A stretch of DNA of 64,000 nt from Zhengitettix transpicula (Eukaryota > Arthropoda > Insecta > Orthoptera > Tetrigidae): contig CM073590.1 of NCBI GenBank assembly GCA_037074705.1, positions 90,078,947 through 90,142,946 on the forward strand. Reading direction: 5' to 3'. The notes beneath the pieces are model-generated. The model saw only the letters and a program-made list of their open reading frames with translations, searched no databases and was not told the DNA's origin. Each line of letters begins with the position of its first letter. Position 1 is the stretch's first letter. Below are positions 9,881 through 21,546 of this stretch, one piece after another. The position numbers were made by a program, and so were the translations under genes.

Positions 9881-12800
9881 CATCCAGTGGACGCCGTCTC
9901 GTCGTTAGGGACCACACCAGCGGACATGGGTTCCTAGTCGACACCGGTTCCGACTTATGTTGCTTCCCGCGCAACCTACTCAAGGGCCAGCGCGCGGTCA
10001 CCAACTACAAGCTCAGCGCCGCGAACAGCAGTACTATCAACACGTACGGCTGCCTACCCATGCGAATCGACCTGGGGCTGCACCGGGTGTTCGTATGGCG
10101 TTTCGTCATCGCGGACGTCGCGTTGCCAATAATCGGCGCTGATTTCCTGGCACACTTTGGACTTCTACCGGACTGTCGAAGCGGGCGCCTGCTCGACGGG
10201 ACGACGGGCCGCGTCGTAAGCGCGAATAAGGACCGATCGCCGCAACCCAGCGTCAGGGTGCTGACGACGTGCTCGCCATACCAGGACCTCCTGAGCCGAT
10301 TCCCGGAGCTCACGCGCCCGGCCGGCGCGCCCCGCGTTGTTCGTCACACCACGGTTCACCACATCCGGACGACGCCAGGGCCCCCAGTTTCCTGTAGACC
10401 ACGACGCCTGGCACCGGAGCGGCTCCACATCGCACGGGCAGAATTCGAGGCCATGCTCGCCGACGGGACCGCGCGACGATCGAAGAGCCCGTGGGCATCG
10501 CCGCTGCATCTCGTGCCTAAGAAGAAAGACGGAGAATGGCGCCCATGCGGTGATTATCGCGCGCTGAACGCGCGAACCGTCCCAGACAGGTATCCCGTTC
10601 GGCACGTACAGGACTTTGCTATGAGCCTTCGAGGAAGCAAAATATATTCTGTCCTCGACCTCGTTAAGGCATACACACAGATTCCGGTGCACACGACGGA
10701 CATCCCGAAAACGGCCATAACCACGCCGTTCGGGATGTTCGAATTCCCGTTCATGACCTTTGGACTGAGAAATGCTGGACAAACGTTCCAGAGGTTTATG
10801 GACGAAGTGTTACAGGGGCTGGACTTCTGCTTCCCGTACATCGACGACATTCTAATCTACAGCGCGTCTCCAGAGCAACACCGGGAACACCTGCGAACCG
10901 TTTTCCGCCGATTGTCGCAGCACGGCATAATCGTCAACGTGGAAAAGAGCGTGCTGGGCCAGCAGGCCGTAACCTTCCTCGGCTACCACGTTTCCTCGGA
11001 AGGCGTAAGCGCCGTACCAGAACGTGTCGCCGCACTGCGCGATTTCCAGCGCCCATCCAACGCCAGAGGGCTCCGTCGCTTCTTGGGAATGATAAATTTC
11101 TATCGTCGTTTCCTTCCCAAGGCAGCGGCGCATCAAGCAGAGCTCCAGGAGGCTCTCTCAGGTCTCCGCGGCACCCACCCTGTGCCCTGGAACCCACTCA
11201 GTGCAGCAGCCTTCGAGAAATGCAAGGCCTCGCTCGCCAACGCAACGATGCTGGCTCACCCGGACCCTACGGCACAGCTCGGGCTTTTCACCGACGCGTC
11301 GCAGAATGCAGTCGGCGCCAGCTTGCAGCAGCAAGTGGGAGGAGCGTGGCAACCGTTGGGTTTCTTCTCCCGGAAGCTGACGCCGCAGCAAACACAGTGG
11401 CCGGCATATTATCGGGAGCTACTCGCCATCTTTTTGGCGGTCCGGCATTTTCGTCACGCGTTGGAGGCTCAACACACAATAATATTTACTGACCATAAGC
11501 CCATATGTTTTGCCTATCAGCAGCAGAACGAGAGACTCCCGCCCGTTCAGAGGAACCACCTGACGTACATCTCGCAGTTCACCACGGACATTCGGCACGT
11601 CAATGGGTCCCAAAACATAGTCGCCGACGCGTTATCCCGCGTCGAAGCTTTGACAGCAGCCAATAGCCCGGTGGATCTCAGCCGCATCGCCCAGCAGCAA
11701 GCCGAGGACGACGAGCTACGCGAGCTGCTAGCCGGCAGCACAGCACTCCAGCTCCGCCACGTCGATGTCCCAGGACTCGACCTCCGGGTGTTATGTGATG
11801 TATCGACGGGTCGCCAACGCCTAGTCGTCCCAGCTCCAAGTCGCAGACAGGTATTCGACGCGGTCCACGGCCTGAGCCATCCCGGCACACGCGCTACCAC
11901 GCGCCTGATTACGTCGCGTTTCGTTTGGCCCGGGGTTAAACGAGACATACGCGTATGGACTCGGGCGTGTTTGCAATGTCAGCGCGCGAAGATTACACGG
12001 CACGTCCACACGCCACTGGGAGACTTCACGACGCCGTCAGCTCGTTTCCGTCACATACACATTGACATCGTGGGTCCACTGCCGCCAGCAGGCTCTTACC
12101 GCTACCTCCTGACGGCGATCGACCGTGCATCGCGTTGGCCAGAAGCTTATCCACTGGAGCGAATCACCGCAGAAGATGTGGCCAACGCCCTGCTCCACGG
12201 CTGGATCTCGCGCTATGGCTGCCCAGAGCGTGTTACTACGGACCAAGGACGGCAGTTCGAGTCCGATCTTTTTCAGGCACTGGGGAAGTACACGGGCTGG
12301 CAGAGGTCCCGCACGACGCCGTACCACCCACAGGCTAACGGGCTAGTAGAACGGCTCCACAGGCAGCTGAAGGCAGCAATAATGTGCCATGAAGGCGCCT
12401 CCTGGCTCGACGCCCTCCCGGTCGTCATGCTCGGGATTCGTACCGCCTTCAAGGAGGACCTGCAGACATCAGCCGCCGAACTGGTGTTTGGAGAACCGCT
12501 ACGTCTGCCCGGCGAATTCTTCACCGCAGAACCCGAGCTTGGCGACCCGACGTCACTCATCGAGCGGGTCCGCCAGGCAACAACAAACATACGGCCCACA
12601 CCGGCTTCGCGACGCTCCCGACCAGGAAGCTTCGTGTTCAAGGAGTTGGCGACTTGCACCCATGCTTTTCTCCGTGACGACGGTATAAAGGCCTCCCTTT
12701 GTACGCCTTACACGGGACCCTACCGCATCGTCAGCAGGGACGAGAAAACCTGCGTGTTGCATACAAGTCGCGGAGAAACACGAGTTTCACTGGACAGGGT

Positions 12801-13008
12801 AAAACCGGCCTTCATGTTGCGCCCAGAGGAAGCAGTTGGGCCCCCCAGCATAGCGCCGGCAGCCACGAACGACAGCCCGGTGGCACCACAGGCGACGTTC
12901 TCCACGCCAGCGCAAAGAGACTGGCCTCGCCCGCATCGCCTAGCAGCGCCGCCAACTCGCTCGGGTCGCCGGGCCCGTGCCCCGGACCGCTACTCGCCCA
13001 CGCCGTAG
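9844..13008 (+). CDS. pol: Pol polyprotein (protease, RT, RNase H, integrase) of the gypsy element
   Basis: An open frame of about 1054 residues in the -1 frame relative to gag. The last upstream stop in this frame is TAG at 9796-9798, so entry must be by frameshift. Domains in order: aspartic protease with DTGSD (Asp codon 9940); reverse transcriptase with the active site YIDD (10837-10848); RNase H with LFTDAS near 11284 and TDHKP near 11488; integrase with an HHCC zinc-binding region (HGLSHPG..., CLQC at 11968-11979) and a D,D35E triad (Asp 12064, Asp 12241, Glu 12349); and a C-terminal GPY-like module (GPYRIV, 12715 onward). No stops or frameshifts interrupt it, and all catalytic residues I can check are present. 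No env follows. Its role is cDNA synthesis and integration in the element's life cycle. Confidence 0.95.
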   Translation, partial: RVRQPAIAAAGCPSSGRRLVVRDHTSGHGFLVDTGSDLCCFPRNLLKGQRAVTNYKLSAANSSTINTYGCLPMRIDLGLHRVFVWRFVIADVALPIIGADFLAHFGLLPDCRSGRLLDGTTGRVVSANKDRSPQPSVRVLTTCSPYQDLLSRFPELTRPAGAPRVVRHTTVHHIRTTPGPPVSCRPRRLAPERLHIARAEFEAMLADGTARRSKSPWASPLHLVPKKKDGEWRPCGDYRALNARTVPDRYPVRHVQDFAMSLRGSKIYSVLDLVKAYTQIPVHTTDIPKTAITTPFGMFEFPFMTFGLRNAGQTFQRFMDEVLQGLDFCFPYIDDILIYSASPEQHREHLRTVFRRLSQHGIIVNVEKSVLGQQAVTFLGYHVSSEGVSAVPERVAALRDFQRPSNARGLRRFLGMINFYRRFLPKAAAHQAELQEALSGLRGTHPVPWNPLSAAAFEKCKASLANATMLAHPDPTAQLGLFTDASQNAVGASLQQQVGGAWQPLGFFSRKLTPQQTQWPAYYRELLAIFLAVRHFRHALEAQHTIIFTDHKPICFAYQQQNERLPPVQRNHLTYISQFTTDIRHVNGSQNIVADALSRVEALTAANSPVDLSRIAQQQAEDDELRELLAGSTALQLRHVDVPGLDLRVLCDVSTGRQRLVVPAPSRRQVFDAVHGLSHPGTRATTRLITSRFVWPGVKRDIRVWTRACLQCQRAKITRHVHTPLGDFTTPSARFRHIHIDIVGPLPPAGSYRYLLTAIDRASRWPEAYPLERITAEDVANALLHGWISRYGCPERVTTDQGRQFESDLFQALGKYTGWQRSRTTPYHPQANGLVERLHRQLKAAIMCHEGASWLDALPVVMLGIRTAFKEDLQTSAAELVFGEPLRLPGEFFTAEPELGDPTSLIERVRQATTNIRPTPASRRSRPGSFVFKELATCTHAFLRDDGIKASLCTPYTGPYRIVSRDEKTCVLHTSRGETRVSLDRVKPAFMLRPEEAVGPPSIAPAATNDSPVAPQATFSTPAQRDWPRPHRLAAPPTRSGRRARAPDRYSPTP

Positions 13009-13153
13009 AACATTTCGCACATTATTATTTTTTTTTGTAAATATTCTGTATATTGTTTTGTAAAAATTATGAACATATATATTTATTATGGTATTGTAAT
13101 GCGACTCTGGCACAAAACGTATATCCTGACTCCGTCTCTTAACGGGTGGCTGG
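13009..13153 (+). other. 3' untranslated region of the gypsy element
   Basis: AT-rich stretch between the pol stop and the 3' LTR. The expected polypurine tract is not clean: the bases just before the LTR read AACGGGTGGCTGG. Confidence 0.6.
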
Positions 13154-13439
13154 TGTGGGGACGAATATTCCGTGTCCCCACGCGAGCAAGAGGGTCCCGT
13201 TACGCGTCCCGTTAGGGGATGCAAACAATGCTCCCCACCAAGTAACGGGACCCTACCGAGCACCTACAGCGTGCACACGGAGAGCGCCATTCTGTTTCCG
13301 GCTCTCGCGCGACACACTACCTGTGCTTCCCGACAACGGCCAGAGTCGCACCACGTGGTGGAATAAAGTTTTAGTTTAGGAGACCAGGCTTATTACTCCC
13401 GGCTCCGGGAATCCTAACCCTGCACGAGTCTCTCCTATA
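13154..13439 (+). repeat. 3' LTR of the gypsy element
   Basis: Identical to the 5' LTR over all 286 bases as read by eye. It is followed by the target duplication CTTC, after which the pogo-like host element resumes. Confidence 0.95.
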
Positions 13440-13708
13440 CTTCTTTTCTTTATTAAAGTTAAAATTATATTTTTAGGATTACTTTTGAAGCATATGAATT
13501 ACTCATTCGAAAAACTCAGTAATTTTTCGTTCAGTACAGTATTACGTTTTGAAATTTCGTTTTTTCGGAGGCGTTTCGAATAACCCGGGTTTCGGTTGAC
13601 CAGAGTTCGGTAACTGGGGCTGTACTGCACTACTTAATTGAACTTCATTTGTGGCTAAATTCAATAGGCAAGCCACTAACAATAATTTACTATTTAAATA
13701 TAAAGATA

Positions 13709-13852
13709 ATTAGTGTATAATGGCCAAATAATATAAATTCAGATTATATTTTATTATCCGCAACTGAATAGGTTTTTTCACATAAGGAGGAAATGTTTCG
13801 TAGTTAAATGTAAGTTTTAATAAATTCTGACATTTGGCCATTATACACTAAT
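13709..13852. mobile_element. Small TIR element (MITE-like, ~144 bp)
   Basis: Perfect 23-bp inverted repeats (13707-13729 and 13832-13854, including the flanking TA) read TAATTAGTGTATAATGGCC and its reverse complement. A TA duplication and no coding capacity suggest a Tc1/mariner- or pogo-mobilised MITE. Confidence 0.7.
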
Positions 13853-13949
13853 TACATTTTATTTAAGTCAGATTGAGTTTATATTTTTATTTATAAATTA
13901 CTAATTTCTTTAAACAAAAATTCTGACACGTGGAGATAAAAGAACACAA

Positions 13950-14010
13950 TTAACGACTTGAAATAAAAATGTAACACGTATTATTTGAAAATAGCCAAAT
14001 ACAGACATAA
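13950..14010 (+). repeat. Dispersed repeat, copy 1 (partner at 39395)
   Basis: Shares GAAAATAGCCAAATACAGAC and an upstream TAACACGT block with the reverse complement of 39395-39470. The spacing differs between the copies. Family unknown. Confidence 0.55.
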
Positions 14011-14201
14011 GCAGTGATGAAGTCTGTAAGACAATGTCTCAAGAAATTAACGACCCATATAACAGACAGTAACAGAAAATAATTTTGAACATTATAATTT
14101 ACATCATGGTTTATTAAATAATTTGTGTTAATTTATATATTGTCTTCATATTCTTTATAATGCGTTTTAACTTCAGCGATGTCACTTCAGTCTGGCGATA
14201 G

Positions 14202-14239
14202 TATAGACAAAGATCACATCAGTTGATCGAAACGTCTAC
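14202..14239 (+). ncRNA. Hammerhead-like motif, degenerate
   Basis: Reads TAGACAAA, hairpin GATCA...TGATC, then GAAACGTCTAC. The flanks GTATAGAC and GTCTAC can pair as an outer stem. The CUGAnGA box is decayed. It is listed because the same layout recurs seven more times in the window. Confidence 0.25.
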
Positions 14240-14763
14240 TCTCTTTTATAATTTTATAACTATAAATTATTTTATGCTGGACGGGTCGTTAATGTATTAT
14301 GTAATTTCTTAAAATATTCAGTGAATGGTTGTAACGGGAGGTTTCTTCTTCATTTATAAAGAGAAGGGAGCAGCTGATTCTCGAGGTCTAGATTTGTAAA
14401 AGAGCAGACAGCGAGAGAGCATGTGGGAACGAGTGGACAGAGAGTGGGTGTAAAGACAAATAAATTTAATAATTTGAATCGAAAAATCAAAATATATACC
14501 TTTTATATAATTTTGTAATTGGATCTTAAAAGCTGTAATACAGAGAATTTTTTAACTGCATCCCTGCTGTGGTACTGCGAAGGAAATTAAACATCAGGCT
14601 GTAGCCGACGAACACCAGGTTACGCAGACTCTCGGAGAAAGCTGAACGTTCAGTATACGACGCTGGGCGCTAGTTTTGGATCAATTAATTATGAGGGCGA
14701 CCCCGAAGTAAGCGTTGTCGAAACTAATGGAGAGAAGAAGAAGAATGTGTAGACACGCTGTAT

Positions 14764-14820
14764 ATAGGGTAATCCGCATAGGAAAGGGATTGAAAGGGGG
14801 GATGTGGAAAAGTAGAGCAT
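14764..14820 (-). mobile_element. Fragment of the poly(A) retroposon family
   Basis: GGGTAATCCGCATAGGAA followed by GGGATTGAAAGGGGGGATG matches the copies at 15119 and 20381. The middle block containing GTGGCAACTCCCC is deleted. Confidence 0.6.
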
Positions 14821-15118
14821 GGCTCTTTATGTGTTACACTCAATTCGCCTGAGTGTAATTTAAATGATAATAAATATCTGTTTTCTTAAGTGAATAATAA
14901 GGGATTGCCAGGCACACTAAAACCTTGAAAAATAATCTTGCACAAATTCATCTGGCAGTTGAAACGACACGCACAGAAAGCGTTACTAATATGAAGGGGA
15001 ACAGTCTTAAGAAATGTTTTGCAAGAAAAAATTGGCGGCTGTTTACATCGTGCGCATTCAACCCAATAATCATAACATTGTCTATAACAATTGAGTTCTT
15101 CCCCTTCCCTAAACGCTA

Positions 15119-15247
15119 ATTTTTTTTAGGGTAACAGGCTACATGAGGATAATCCACATAGTGGCAACTCCCCTTTAATAGCATAGGAAGGGATTTGAAA
15201 GGGGGGATGCGGAAGGGTAGAGGAAGGTAGCCAAGTGTTAACTAGGG
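15119..15247 (-). mobile_element. Truncated poly(A) retroposon, copy A
   Basis: A T-run (the poly(A) tail on the other strand) is followed by GGTAACAGGCTACATGAGG, GGCAACTCCCCTTTAATAG and GTTAACTAGGG. It corresponds to the 3'-most 125 bases of the longer copies at 20381, 30939 and 60020, so it is 5'-truncated. Confidence 0.8.
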
Positions 15248-15254
15248 AAAAGAA

Positions 15255-17076
15255 AAATCTATACAAAAAATGGTTATTGTCTAAATCACTGCAGAACAAG
15301 CAACACTTCCAGATAGAAATCACGAATTAAGGAACAGAATTAAATCAGAAAAGAACAAGATATGAGAACAGAAATGTATTGAAATTGAGAGTCTAATAGG
15401 TGGATCACAAACAACAGAAGTATGGAAGACAATTACTAATATGAAGAAAACTCCAGTAAACAAAGTAATAGACTACTTAATTCCTGTAAAGGAATGGAAT
15501 AAGCATTATGCAGACCTTCTAACAGAGACAGGCCCCATTACAATCAAGGAAAAGAAGTAATGACATAAGTAACTGATCGAAATGTAACCATTACTATAGA
15601 GGAAGTGAATTGTGCTTTGATTTAAATGAAGAATGGCCGATCACCTGGTCCTGGAAATATTCCTGTCGAATTATTGAAAGATGGTGGACATTATCTGAAA
15701 AAACGAATAACCTACCTTATGAACAACTGTTGTCAAAGGTTTGAAATTCCATCAGAATCGAAAGGGTCATATATGGTTTCTATTTTCAAGAAAGGGAATA
15801 GAAAAGACGCCAACTGCTTAGTGTGAACTGTATAATGAGCCGCTTATTTAGCAAGATAATGTTTGAAAAAAGTAAACAGAATGTTGGCCACCATATTGGG
15901 GAAGGCCTTAGTGGGTTTAGGCTGAACAGATTATGTACAGATAACCTATTTATTTTACAACAGCTAATGGAAAAATTTATAGCAATGGGGAAGGAGCTAC
16001 ACCTTGCCTTTGTAAATTTAGCAAAAGCCTATGACACAGCCCCTAGAACTAAACTGAAAAATTTAGTTATGGATGATCATCTTTCACATATTGTTATCGA
16101 AATGTACAGAGAAAATACGGTACTGATTAAAAGAGCTTCGAAGTTATCAAAACCTATTAATGTCACAAAAATATTGAGGGAAGGATGCAGTATGACACCT
16201 ATCTTGTTCAATTTATATGAAGAAGTGGCTCTCCGAAATTGGAAGGACAGCTGCAGAGGAATGGGAATCATTGCCAATGATGTACGGATGTTTTCATTAA
16301 GTTTTGCTGATGATCAAGCCATTTTAGCACAAGATGATTTTGATCTTGAATTCATGATACGACGGTTATATCAGGAATATGACACATGGGGTCTACAGAT
16401 GAGTCTAACAAAAACAGAGCATTTGATGGTGAATAGTGATGCTAAATTTGAAATTCACATCAATGACAAAGCAGTTATGAGACAGGTAGAAAAATTTAAA
16501 TATCTAGGTGCATATATTGATAAAGATGGGTTGGACCGTACAGGAATCAAATACATAATACAGAATAGCAGGAAAATATTAGGGTGTTTGAATTCCATTT
16601 GGTGCGACAAGAACATTTCCAACAGCAATAGGAAAAGAGTGGGTAAGATAATGATTGAATCAGTGCTGTGCTATGGATCTTAAACACTGTGGAAATGGAT
16701 TATTTGCGTAGGGGTACCATAATATCAAGAATTGAAAGAAAAACTAACGATGAAGTCAGAGCTAGAATGAAGGCAAATGAGACAGTTATAGATAGAATTG
16801 AAAGAAAATCGTTAAAGTGGTACGGACATGTGTGGAGAATACCAGATCATCGGTGGTCAAGGAAGATTTATGAATGGAAACCACCTGGCAGACGTAAACG
16901 CGGGAGACCACAACGTTCTTGGACAGACCACATAAACGATATAATGGAGAGTCGCAACATACACAAGAAAGATGCACTGGATACAGAGACTTGGCAGAAG
17001 ATAACAGGAATACAGCAAAATGTTGTTATGAATTGATTTTTGCATTGATTAATCCTGCAATAATAATAATAATTGA
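15255..17076 (+). pseudogene. LINE (RTE-like) reverse transcriptase remnant
   Basis: Broken open frames in succession encode an insect-type LINE ORF2. A helical N-terminal part (about 15320-15530, with stops) leads to the RT fingers and palm (MKNGRSPGPGNIPVELLKDG at 15626) and the continuation from 15823 with the active-site FADDQ (about 16304-16318) and FKYLGAYI. After a stop at 16681 comes the C-terminal tail with WYGHVWRI and PPGRRKRGRPQRSW (16830-16930). At least three stops or frameshifts interrupt it and no endonuclease domain remains, so it is 5'-truncated and dead. The 3' end is an AAT microsatellite (about 17058-17074), as in RTE-type elements. The clade assignment is an inference. 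Confidence 0.85.
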
Positions 17077-17397
17077 ATTGTAAATCAAAATGTATCGTGG
17101 AAAGAATTCACGTGGTTTATTATATATTCAAACCTTATAGATAATTATTGGTAGTATATTATAAATGGAAACAAGGAAATGCGTTGTATTTTTATTTTAA
17201 AATCAAATTTCCCCCAGGTTGGTCATATTTTATAAATGCTTTAGTCAGTATAGATTTCAGTCAGATCCTATTAATCTTAGATTATACAAGATGAAAAGAC
17301 ACGAAAGGAAAACCTCAGTTCAACGATGTCCACCGCTATGATTTTATAATAATTCAAACATTGAAAGTGATCAATTCTATATTTGGGCTATATGTAT
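17077..17397. other. No gene recognised
   Basis: AT-rich spacer between the LINE remnant and the solo LTR. Nothing recognised. Confidence 0.5.
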
Positions 17398-18143
17398 TGT
17401 AACGCGTTTATTTAGGTTTAGGTTTTTCTTTGTCTCGGAAGTGTTGTTTGTGTGGTCTTGAGAATTCGAAACTGTGCACGTGCGTGGGGGTGGAGGAGAT
17501 AAATATTTCCATCCAAGTAATTTCGTGTCCTGTCTCGATTGTTGGCCTCAACATGACAGAATAGTTAGTCATTGTTGACTACGGAACTGCAGCTGCGTGC
17601 TATAAATCTTGCGACAATGGAAGAATCAGTAAAACTGACGAAGTTTTCTAACAATGAAAAAAGTAAAACGAATGGGAGGATATAAGGGAGGAGATAAGCT
17701 TTTGAAATGGACAGTTGTTTTGCGCTCACCGAAGCTGGTGGATGTGATTAAGAGAGGCTCCGTAAATTTGTTGTCTCTGATATAGTTCGAGGCAGAATCG
17801 TCGTGAGAAAGGAGCCACAATTTGTTAGTGAAGAGTTCACAGAATAGCACCACACAATTTAGTGCGACGGCTTGCCAGGATTCAATCCCGGAGGCCTACG
17901 CCTTAGCCAGTGATCAACAGCTGAGTCGACGACAGTACGTCGGTACGAGAGCTACAGCAGGCAACATAACACAGAATAGCAGTACGCATTTGGTAAGGGC
18001 AGCATATCTTTTCTATGTAAAAACCACAGGTTCCTGAGATAAGAGTTTTCATGTTTAACTTTAATAAACTTATTTCATTTTTGGTCAAATATTTATTTTG
18101 ATTTAACGTAAAAACCCAGCCCACAAAAAAATAATTCTTTACA
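17398..18143 (+). mobile_element. Solo LTR, second family, copy 1
   Basis: Starts TGTAACGCG and ends AATTCTTTACA, with the 4-bp duplication GTAT on both sides (17394-17397 and 18144-18147). It contains a TATA-like box (GCTATAAAT near 17600) and TTTAATAAACTT near 18060 as a polyadenylation signal. It is nearly identical to 40034-40781, which has a different duplication, so both are independent insertions. Open frames inside it are not supported as genes. No internal region adjoins it. Confidence 0.9.
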
Positions 18144-18147
18144 GTAT

Positions 18148-20380
18148 CTGTTTGACAGACAGAATAATTCCGTAGAAAGGCAGTATTATTCTTTGTTTAC
18201 ATCGTTATCAACGTGCCAAGAAATAATTGTCGTATGGAGACAAAGCAAGAAACTGGATTTGACTGAGGAGTCATTTATATATTCTGATAGATTCAATTGG
18301 CATGCGAAAAACAAGGGTGAAATACTGGTTTAAAAATATCAGATGTCTGTTCTGTCTTCGGGGTTGTGCCTGAGTGAAATATTACATGAAAGTTTCTTCC
18401 GAAGTTATTCTTTTTCATATAAATTATGAAACTTGTAGGACTACGGATGCATTATTCTGTTATAAAATAAAAATTGGATGGGAATTTCAACTCAACTTAT
18501 TCCACATTTCGGTGTTCGGGAGCTTAATTAGCAGAAGACGAAACTGGGGGAAAGGCGCCTCTCGACAGACTCTGATCATCTGAGTGTTATGGTTGTTCCT
18601 CTCCATTTTTACACGCCGTCGGTGACCGAAGCTCATAGTATGATCCCACTTGGACAAGCGTTTCTGAGTGAGCTACTCTCAGATCTTTTTATTAGCTTGT
18701 AGAACGGCAATTGTATTTTTGTTTTCACTGTAAGTCCTCTATACAATACTGAGATATAATTTGTAAAGGTATTTATGTTTATCTCAAGCATTATAAAAAT
18801 ACAATCGGTTTATTTATTTCTTCCTTTATATGATTAATTTATATGATTAATATCTTCTATATAATAAAAAAAATTATGTATGTATGTACGATAATCTGTA
18901 TAGAAATTTAAAGTGTGGAAACATTGCAACAAAACTTGGTAAACGTATTCTTAAAAACACGAGAAACAGTACAGTGGGGGTATGAAACCCCTAGCATAAA
19001 AATGTTATAATTTAAAAAATGTAATAATTTTGTTTTAAATTACTGTGCGCCAAGAGACCATATATTTTGCAATACGCACTAGCGGACACATACAGCGATG
19101 GTACAAACAAAACCTAATATTTGTTAATCATTATAATTTAATAGGTTTGATTTTAAATGAGCTAAAAGAGAGGAATTATTAAAATCACATTCTTGAAAAA
19201 TTGGGTTATGTGTGTGTATAATTATAATTGTCAACGTGTATAGAGACTAAGGGAGTAATTTAAAGTGAGAACTTTTGAGAATTGACGACATTGCACAAAA
19301 TTTATATTGTTCTATGGAAGAGTTAGCGCATCACGTTATTTATTTTATAAAATTTATACCAAACAATGTTAACACTTCATTTTAAAAAATTCTTAAATTC
19401 ACTAAAACGTTATAATAGTAGCCCTAATTGAATGTGAAACGTCTATTTATTATTAATCACATCTGCACTTAACAAAAATTTAAAATTATTGAGATTATCT
19501 TAAAGCTTTTTGTTGCTTTATTCTAAAATTTTCCCACTCTCAAAGCTATTTATCGGTCATGTAAAGTTAATTGTGAAAAATAAAAGAGTACACTTTTATA
19601 AAATATTTGTTGGTTTATGTTATTCTGGTTAAATTAGCTAGTAATTCTTTTATAAACAACATTTATTGTTATTGTTGAGTTCCTTAGCTATTGTTGTTAA
19701 TTGAAAGCTTTACTGACTTTGGATATGATTTATTTATTTTACTCACACAAATTGGTAAAGAGAATATGATAAAGGAACCGCGAGATGAACAAAACGAAGG
19801 CCAACGTTTCTTTTTCTTCTATATATCTTGCCGATGAAGCGGCGCGGGGCATAAACCTCATCTCTAAATTAATTGTCAGACTCGAAAAGGCATCTACACA
19901 GCAATATAACTCAATTTCCTGAACTCTTTGAAGAACTGGCCAAGTTTCATATTGTGAACCTTGGGGAAGAAGCGAGGGAAAAGTTTTAATTTAATTAAAC
20001 TGCCAACGCAGGTTTTCCATTTTTAGTTTTTTTGGGTATTTGGATGAAGGACGAAAGTGCGTTTGGAGATGGAAAGGCGTCTCACTAAAATGAGAGGAAT
20101 TTAAACTAATCATGACGTTTCCTAAATTCTGTGCTCATGTGACAAACGAGGTAAATAGGTAGTGAGAATCAATTATCTCATTTCTTCATCTTCAAGAAAA
20201 GTACAAACTTCTCTTATGCAGTTTACAGCAGGAGAAAATAAACCTGCTGAAAATTAGTTTATAAATATTTCTCAACATTTATTGTAGTAAATGACTAAAA
20301 TTAAACTTAAATAAACAATCATACATATTCTATAAATAACTTTGTTGAAAACTTTTTATTATTCTAGAATAGTATACAAA
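18148..20380. other. No gene recognised
   Basis: AT-rich sequence with only short open frames. I recognise no repeat here. Confidence 0.5.
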
Positions 20381-20866
20381 TTTTTTTAGAGTAACAGGCT
20401 ACATGAAGGTAATCCACATGGTGGCAACTCCCCTTTAATAGCATAGGAAGGGATTTGAAAAAAGGGGGTGCGAAAGGGTAGATGAAGCTAGCCAAGGGTT
20501 TAACTAGGGCCCCCGGGCTATTCGCCTAATAGTGATGCACGGACGACTCTAGAAAAACCTGCATCAGGTAGGTCGGGCATTTGGTACTTTTCCCACGCCC
20601 TTCAGATGGCGGGAGAGGGGTTAGCTGTGGGGTCGCAGCTTTCCCCTCTCCGTGCCGTGATCGGTTTAGGAGGCAGCTGGCCGACTATTCCGAACAGCGA
20701 ACAGCTCTTACCGTATGCCCAAGGAACATACACATTTCAATCAGCCTGTGATGCTTCGGCTTGTGAGAACCTTAGTTCAAAAATGGATAGAGGAAAAGGC
20801 ATCCCTAAAGGTCGCCCTGTCCGTCTCTCCAGAAAGATTCTGCCTGCGAAAGAACAGCATTCGCAT
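20381..20866 (-). mobile_element. Poly(A) retroposon, copy B
   Basis: The minus-strand copy begins (in its own 3' end) with a T-run at 20381-20387 and extends through blocks shared with 30939 and 60020: TGCATCAGGTAGGTCGGGCA, GGAGGCAGCTGGCCGACTAT and TTACCGTATGCCCAAGG. It also keeps the head segment (GATAGAGGAAAAGGCATCC to the hairpin-like CTGCCTGCGAAAG), which only copy D shares in full. No RT is attached; it could be a SINE or the 3' end of a LINE. The open frame within it is not supported as a gene. Confidence 0.8.
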
Positions 20867-21317
20867 GCTGTGCTATATTTAATTTTTTACATTCGCATTT
20901 TTTAGTTTGGCGCAAGACTAAATTAGATTCTATTATCCTTTCTTTGGTAAATTATGTTTTCAAGTTGGCAGTAGGGGCAATAGCCACTATCTAATATAAT
21001 AATATATAAGCTAATAGTATGTTCTGTAATACTGTTATGTATTCTTTGTGTATTAAATTGTTCTATAAAGTACATCGTAATAGATACCCAAATAAAAAAT
21101 AACTATGTATAAACATTTTATGACAGTACTGTACAGCAGTTTTCCTTGAAACTTACATTGCACACTTTCCTTACTTTTTCCTTAAAAATGCTGTTCCCAG
21201 ATCCAATAATAATATCATATTTAATTTTTCATTGTTCAATGTTACACTTGAAAATTTGAAAGTAATTTTCCGTGTGATTAATTTATTTTCACTTCTACTC
21301 TTGCTTTTATTAATATT

Positions 21318-21480
21318 GCCATATTTTTTTTAGTTAAGAAAAATAATTATTTTGGGAAGACGGAGTGGGCGGAGCTCACAGGCCACCATGAGAGTCCGTT
21401 CTGTTGTAGAGGTGAACAACACACAAATTTGCAACCTAGGTATGTTGTAATTGTGGCGGACAGTAAAAACTACTTGGTAG
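21318..21480 (+). repeat. Dispersed ~160-bp repeat, copy 1
   Basis: Matches 24430-24602 in the same orientation: GACGGAGTGGGC, CAGGCCACCATGAGAGTCCG and GTGGCGGACAGTA are shared. Copy 2 has an extra block (AGCTGCATATTGGCA). Possibly a SINE; no tRNA-like boxes recognised. Confidence 0.75.
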
Positions 21481-21546
21481 GAGTTTTTGTCAGAGAGACG
21501 CCGCGGAGTAGTAATCTTGGACCAACACAGCAGCTTCTCTGTATTC

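Larger units (their letters stand above)
8683..13439 (+). mobile_element. Ty3/gypsy LTR retrotransposon, full length and probably intact
   Basis: A complete 4.76-kb element: 286-bp LTRs at 8683-8968 and 13154-13439 that I read as identical base for base, a primer binding site, gag, pol and no env. The target duplication is CTTC (8679-8682 and 13440-13443), or ACTTC if the last LTR base is counted in it. Identical LTRs and undamaged reading frames indicate a very recent insertion. GC content is far above that of the surrounding DNA. The order protease, RT, RNase H, integrase is that of Ty3/gypsy (Metaviridae-like) elements. The gag C-terminal motif is one I associate with arthropod gypsy-group elements. 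Confidence 0.95.
8511..13627. mobile_element. Pogo/Tigger-like non-autonomous DNA element, split by a gypsy insertion
   Basis: The left end reads CAGTACATCCCCGGTTAACC. The reverse complement of the right end reads CAGTACAGCCCCAGTTACCG, so the two ends form terminal inverted repeats of about 25 bp. TA precedes the left end (8509-8510); the right flank reads CA, a decayed TA. Removing the gypsy element and its target duplication leaves about 355 bp without coding capacity. CAGT-initial TIRs with TA duplication are typical of pogo/Tigger elements, and I infer that class. It is older than its passenger because the arms have diverged. Confidence 0.7.

Noticed and set aside
10165..10782. 205-codon minus-strand frame within pol
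   Set aside because: Antisense shadow of the RT coding region in GC-rich DNA; the sense frame has all catalytic motifs.
17880..17915. tRNA-like B box (GATTCAATCCCGG) in the solo LTR
   Set aside because: No A box at proper distance and no cloverleaf; it is part of a 746-bp LTR with defined ends and duplication.
17822..18037. 71-codon frame repeated at 40455-40670
   Set aside because: Both are inside solo LTRs of the same family. Shared only because the LTRs are homologous, and no domain is recognised.
20606..20905. 99-codon open frame on the plus strand
   Set aside because: It lies inside the minus-strand poly(A) retroposon copy and simply reads through its antisense; related copies have it disrupted.
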